Origin: Hyphomonas polymorpha PS728
Lineage (GTDB): Bacteria > Pseudomonadota > Alphaproteobacteria > Caulobacterales > Hyphomonadaceae
NCBI RefSeq assembly: GCF_000685315.1
Contig: NZ_ARYM01000013.1
Location: 1 to 64,000, forward strand
Direction: 5' to 3'
Length of the DNA stretch: 64,000 bases
Shown here: piece after piece, positions 61,644 through 64,000 of the stretch
How positions within the stretch are numbered: the first letter of the stretch is position 1
Layout of the letters: each line of letters begins with the position of its first letter
The notes under the pieces: model-generated
Seen by the model: only the letters and a program-made list of their open reading frames with translations
Databases searched by the model: none
Told to the model about the DNA's origin: nothing
Position numbers and translations under genes: made by a program

Positions 61644-62254
61644 CCGAACTTTTCAGCAAGCTGCGCCAGAAAGGAGGTCCACACCCGCGGCTCCACCAGC
61701 AGCGTCGTCACGATGCCCACCACCGCCCCGCCCAGATGCGCCTCATGGCCAATGATCCGGTCAGCCCGCTGCGAGAAGACATAGCTCAGCGCGACGAAGG
61801 CCACGCCAAACACGATGCCCCACATCGGAATGATGAACAGAAACAACAGGGTGGAGAAAGGCGCGATCATGCAGAAGGCCAGGATGATGCCGGAAAGCGC
61901 GCCCGAGGCGCCCGCCGCGCGGTAATCCGGATTGGCCCGGTTCCACAGATAGGCCCAGACGCTGCCGCCGATCAGGGCGGCAAGATAGATGATGAGGAAG
62001 TTCACGCCCCCCAGAACATGCTCGATCACCGGGCCGAACATGTAGAGGCCATACATGTTGATGAAGAGGTGAAACCCGTTCACGTGCAGGAAGCCGGAGC
62101 TGATCAGCCGGTGCCATTCGCCCTGCTCCCGCATCGGGCGCACCCACAGGATGTTCTGGGCGTTGAATGCGGGGTTGCGCAGCGCAATGAGGCTGGCAAA
62201 CACATTCAGCACGATCAGTGTCAGCGTCGCCGGGTAGGAAAAGATGTCTGCCAT
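61640..62254 (-). CDS. Rhomboid-family membrane protein (probable serine protease)
   Basis: 204 residues with six TM segments. The rhomboid signatures HRLISSGFLHVNGFHLFINM (WR-like loop plus HxxxN), GASGALSGI (catalytic Ser) and HEAHLGGAVVGIV (catalytic His) are present. The conserved serine/histidine pair means it is likely an active intramembrane protease. Note that minus-strand transcription runs from the rhomboid start (62254) toward its stop at 61640, which lies inside the first codon of zapE (61643), so the rhomboid gene is the upstream member and zapE follows with a 4-bp overlap. Confidence 0.88.
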   Translation of the reverse strand: MADIFSYPATLTLIVLNVFASLIALRNPAFNAQNILWVRPMREQGEWHRLISSGFLHVNGFHLFINMYGLYMFGPVIEHVLGGVNFLIIYLAALIGGSVWAYLWNRANPDYRAAGASGALSGIILAFCMIAPFSTLLFLFIIPMWGIVFGVAFVALSYVFSQRADRIIGHEAHLGGAVVGIVTTLLVEPRVWTSFLAQLAEKFG

Positions 62255-62280
62255 GCGCCTTGGTCTTTCCCTTCAGAAGT

Positions 62281-62308
62281 AAAAACCGCCCGAAGGGCCT
62301 TCGGGCGG
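62281..62308 (-). terminator. Intrinsic terminator of the response regulator gene
   Basis: CCGCCCGAAG / CTTCGGGCGG, a perfect 10-bp stem with a 3-nt loop (62286-62308), followed on the minus strand by TTTTTA. Classic intrinsic terminator, 43 bp after the response regulator stop and 27 bp before the rhomboid start. Confidence 0.85.
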
Positions 62309-62350
62309 CTTAGCAAGTCTGGCCGTGGGGCGGCAAGCGGCTGGCGGGTA

Positions 62351-62791
62351 TTAGGCCGCGCGAACGGTGCTGCGCGCGCCGGCGGCTGGCATCAGTTCCA
62401 GCAGGAAGTCCTCGAAGGATTCAGGCCGCTGGATGAAGCGGTTGAAGTTGAGGCCCGCCTTGAAAACCGCCTGCGGGTGGATGTTGGCGCCGCAGCGGAC
62501 AGCCGAAGACACCACCTCATCGCGTTCCGGCCGGGAAGAGGCTACCGCAATCCGGTGCTTGCCCATATTGGCCACGCGGGCCACCGCCATATCCACATCA
62601 TCGCCGGTTTCCGGCAGCTGCAGATCGACGATCACGAGATCAAAGCGCTCAAGGCGCAGGCGGCGCTCAGCCGCCAGCAGGCCTTCCGCCATAACAAGAT
62701 CCACCGGAATACGCGCGCGCGCAGCCTTGTCGGCTGCATGCGCCAGCATCGTACGTACCGGCTCGTGATCTTCGATCCAAAGCACCTTCAT
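62351..62791 (-). CDS. Single-domain response regulator
   Basis: 146 residues. A CheY-like receiver with acidic pocket Glu7-Asp8 (LWIEDHE) and phosphoacceptor Asp56 (DLVIVDLQLPE), Ser at the Thr position (IAVASSRPER). The usual Lys is replaced in the later loop (CGANIHPQAVFKAGLNFN; Lys present some residues off). No output domain. It may serve as phosphate carrier or regulate by protein contact. The ATG at 62791 (MKVLWIED) fits the fold; ATG 62806 is possible. It ends in a strong terminator and is monocistronic. Confidence 0.82.
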   Translation of the reverse strand: MKVLWIEDHEPVRTMLAHAADKAARARIPVDLVMAEGLLAAERRLRLERFDLVIVDLQLPETGDDVDMAVARVANMGKHRIAVASSRPERDEVVSSAVRCGANIHPQAVFKAGLNFNRFIQRPESFEDFLLELMPAAGARSTVRAA

Positions 62792-63033
62792 GAAACTCAA
62801 CCCCATTGGATGTTTTTGAATGGCAGCGGGGTAAGAGGTGTTAAGCCGCTGCCCGTCTGACGTTCACAATGCCACGGGCGTCTTGCGTCTTGGTAAAGCG
62901 AAACTTTCCGAAGTGTTGAAATTCCGATGGATTTCAGGGTTGGCCGCAAGGGAAAGCAGCCATCTTTCCGTTTTATTCTGGCGGCTCTATGCTTTGCGCA
63001 CACCTATTTGGGGTGGAAGGAAGCACATTCTCG

Positions 63034-63939
63034 ATGACAGACGGCCCTCTCTCCCATCCTGCAGTTCCCGCTGCGCAATCGGCATTTCTGCCCGAGGCAG
63101 AGCGCCGTGACGTGCATATTGTTGATGTTTTGATCGAGGAGCGTTGTCCGCGCCTGCGCGCCAGCCCGGCTTGGCCGGTTGCCCGGCCGCTGCTTTATTC
63201 CATTCTGGGTTACAGCAAGGCCCGCCGGATGGCCGATGAACTGGTTCAGCTGACGGGCCGGGAAAGTTTTGACCGCCTCTCAAAACAATTGGCCTTTGAT
63301 ATTTCCGTGGGTGGCCTGGACCGCCTGCCGGAGAAGGGCCGCTGCATCGTGGCCGCGAATCATCCCACGGGCCTTGCCGACGGCATCGCCGTCTGGGATC
63401 TGCTGAAACAGAAGCGCGATGATATCGTCTTCTTCGCCAATGCAGACGCCATCCGGGTCAATCCGCGCTTTGAGGATGTCATCATCCCGGTCGAATGGGT
63501 GGCGGAGAAGCGCTCGCCCGCCAAGACGCGCGAAACCCTGAAGCGCGCTGCCGCCGCCTTTGCCGAGGAGAAATGCGTCGTCATCTTCCCCTCCGGCCGC
63601 CTGGCGCTGCGCCAGGAAGGCCGGATGATCGAGAAGGACTGGTTCCCCACCGTGGTCGGCCTTGCCCGCAAGCAGAGTGCGCCGGTCATCCCGCTCAATC
63701 TCGATGCCCGCAACTCGGCGCTCTATTATCTTTTCTGTGATCTCTCCAACGAGCTGCGCGACATCACCCTCTTCAACGAGCTTCTGAACAAGCGCGGCTC
63801 GCAATTCCGGATGACCTTCGGCGAGACGATCCCGCCGGAGGTGCTGGCCGGCGACCCGGTGGCCCTGACCGAAGCCCTGAAGGCGCATGTCGCTTACGCC
63901 CTTCTGGAGAACGCGGACGCGCGCTTTCGCCCGGTGTAA
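63034..63939 (+). CDS. PlsC-family lysophospholipid acyltransferase
   Basis: 301 residues. The acyltransferase box is AANHPTGLADGIAVWD (HxxxxD) and the second block is VVIFPSGRLALRQEG, with FPSGR in place of the usual FPEGT. The third conserved block is APVIPLNLDARNSALYY. It lacks a clear N-terminal TM. It resembles the lyso-ornithine/lysophospholipid acyltransferase group more than 1-acylglycerol-3-phosphate acyltransferase, but the acceptor is uncertain. The ATG at 63034 follows GGAAGGAAG (spacing about 11); an ATG at 62989 is an alternative. The gene ends 60 bp before the window edge. Confidence 0.8.
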   Translation: MTDGPLSHPAVPAAQSAFLPEAERRDVHIVDVLIEERCPRLRASPAWPVARPLLYSILGYSKARRMADELVQLTGRESFDRLSKQLAFDISVGGLDRLPEKGRCIVAANHPTGLADGIAVWDLLKQKRDDIVFFANADAIRVNPRFEDVIIPVEWVAEKRSPAKTRETLKRAAAAFAEEKCVVIFPSGRLALRQEGRMIEKDWFPTVVGLARKQSAPVIPLNLDARNSALYYLFCDLSNELRDITLFNELLNKRGSQFRMTFGETIPPEVLAGDPVALTEALKAHVAYALLENADARFRPV

Positions 63940-64000
63940 ATGGGGGCAGGGCGGGCGTTCACACCAAGGCGCTTGCGGGGCGGGCAAATGCGCCCTAGAG

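Noticed and set aside
1..64000. CRISPR arrays, rRNA and tRNA genes
   Set aside because: I found no evenly spaced repeat-spacer array, no rRNA signature and no tRNA cloverleaf I could support; the phased palindromes at 17285 are operators, not CRISPR repeats.

Overview
The window reads as a high-GC alphaproteobacterial chromosome, most likely a Hyphomonadaceae member (Hyphomonas or a relative). That placement rests on the sucCDAB order with a two-lipoyl E2, the cysG-DUF2849-cysI-DUF934-cysH block, RpoH, ZapE, an isolated Hpt protein and overall codon use. It is inferred from gene content and is not proved. Two parts differ sharply in character.

Positions 1 to about 18,640 are one arm of a genomic island. 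It has lower and more uneven GC, long intergenic stretches, a broken IS3-family insertion sequence at the left edge, and gene remnants. Its cargo is metal and metalloid resistance. There is an arsenic cluster (arsR-aqpS-arsC divergent from arsH, with no ArsB or Acr3). There is a MerR-type regulator whose likely target promoter drives an isoprenylcysteine-methyltransferase-like membrane enzyme. There is also a czcCBA-type RND efflux operon, flanked by two small secreted proteins and followed by a P1B-4 ATPase. The island backbone at its right end carries a small XRE regulator, the mobile mystery protein A/B pair (HTH plus Fic) behind an array of four evenly spaced palindromes, and a tyrosine recombinase next to the 5' end of dusA. 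This fits the known class of islands that integrate in dusA and rebuild its start. The left end of the island lies outside the window.

Positions 18,618 to 64,000 are ordinary, densely packed chromosome. In order they hold: dusA; a comM 3' remnant; a soluble hybrid histidine kinase with ampG; maeB; mutS; a lipoprotein; gshB; a BON lipoprotein; rsfS-rlmH; a TAXI-type binding protein; a LytTR regulator divergent from a DUF2306 membrane protein; a PhoD-like phosphatase; an MFS carrier; the TCA operon sucC-sucD-sucA-sucB; a methyltransferase; yghU; chorismate mutase; Hpt; a coiled-coil membrane protein that resembles the polarity factor TipN in architecture; a LysR regulator divergent from the sulfate-assimilation operon cysG-DUF2849-GST-cysI-DUF934-cysH; a TrmH-type methyltransferase; two tandem paralogous single-TM proteins; two RcnB-like proteins; rpoH; zapE-rhomboid; a single-domain response regulator; and a PlsC-family acyltransferase.

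The observations most worth following are: the four 18-bp palindromes at 32-33 bp spacing in front of mobile mystery protein A; the dusA junction with its recombinase and phased GTGC repeats; an rsfS gene with no ATG, GTG or TTG start that preserves the domain, but a CTG behind a good Shine-Dalgarno; a 10-bp-phased TGTCC repeat between zapE and rpoH; two CtrA-like boxes near phosphorelay genes; and a MerR-type 19-bp-spacer promoter in front of the methyltransferase-like gene.
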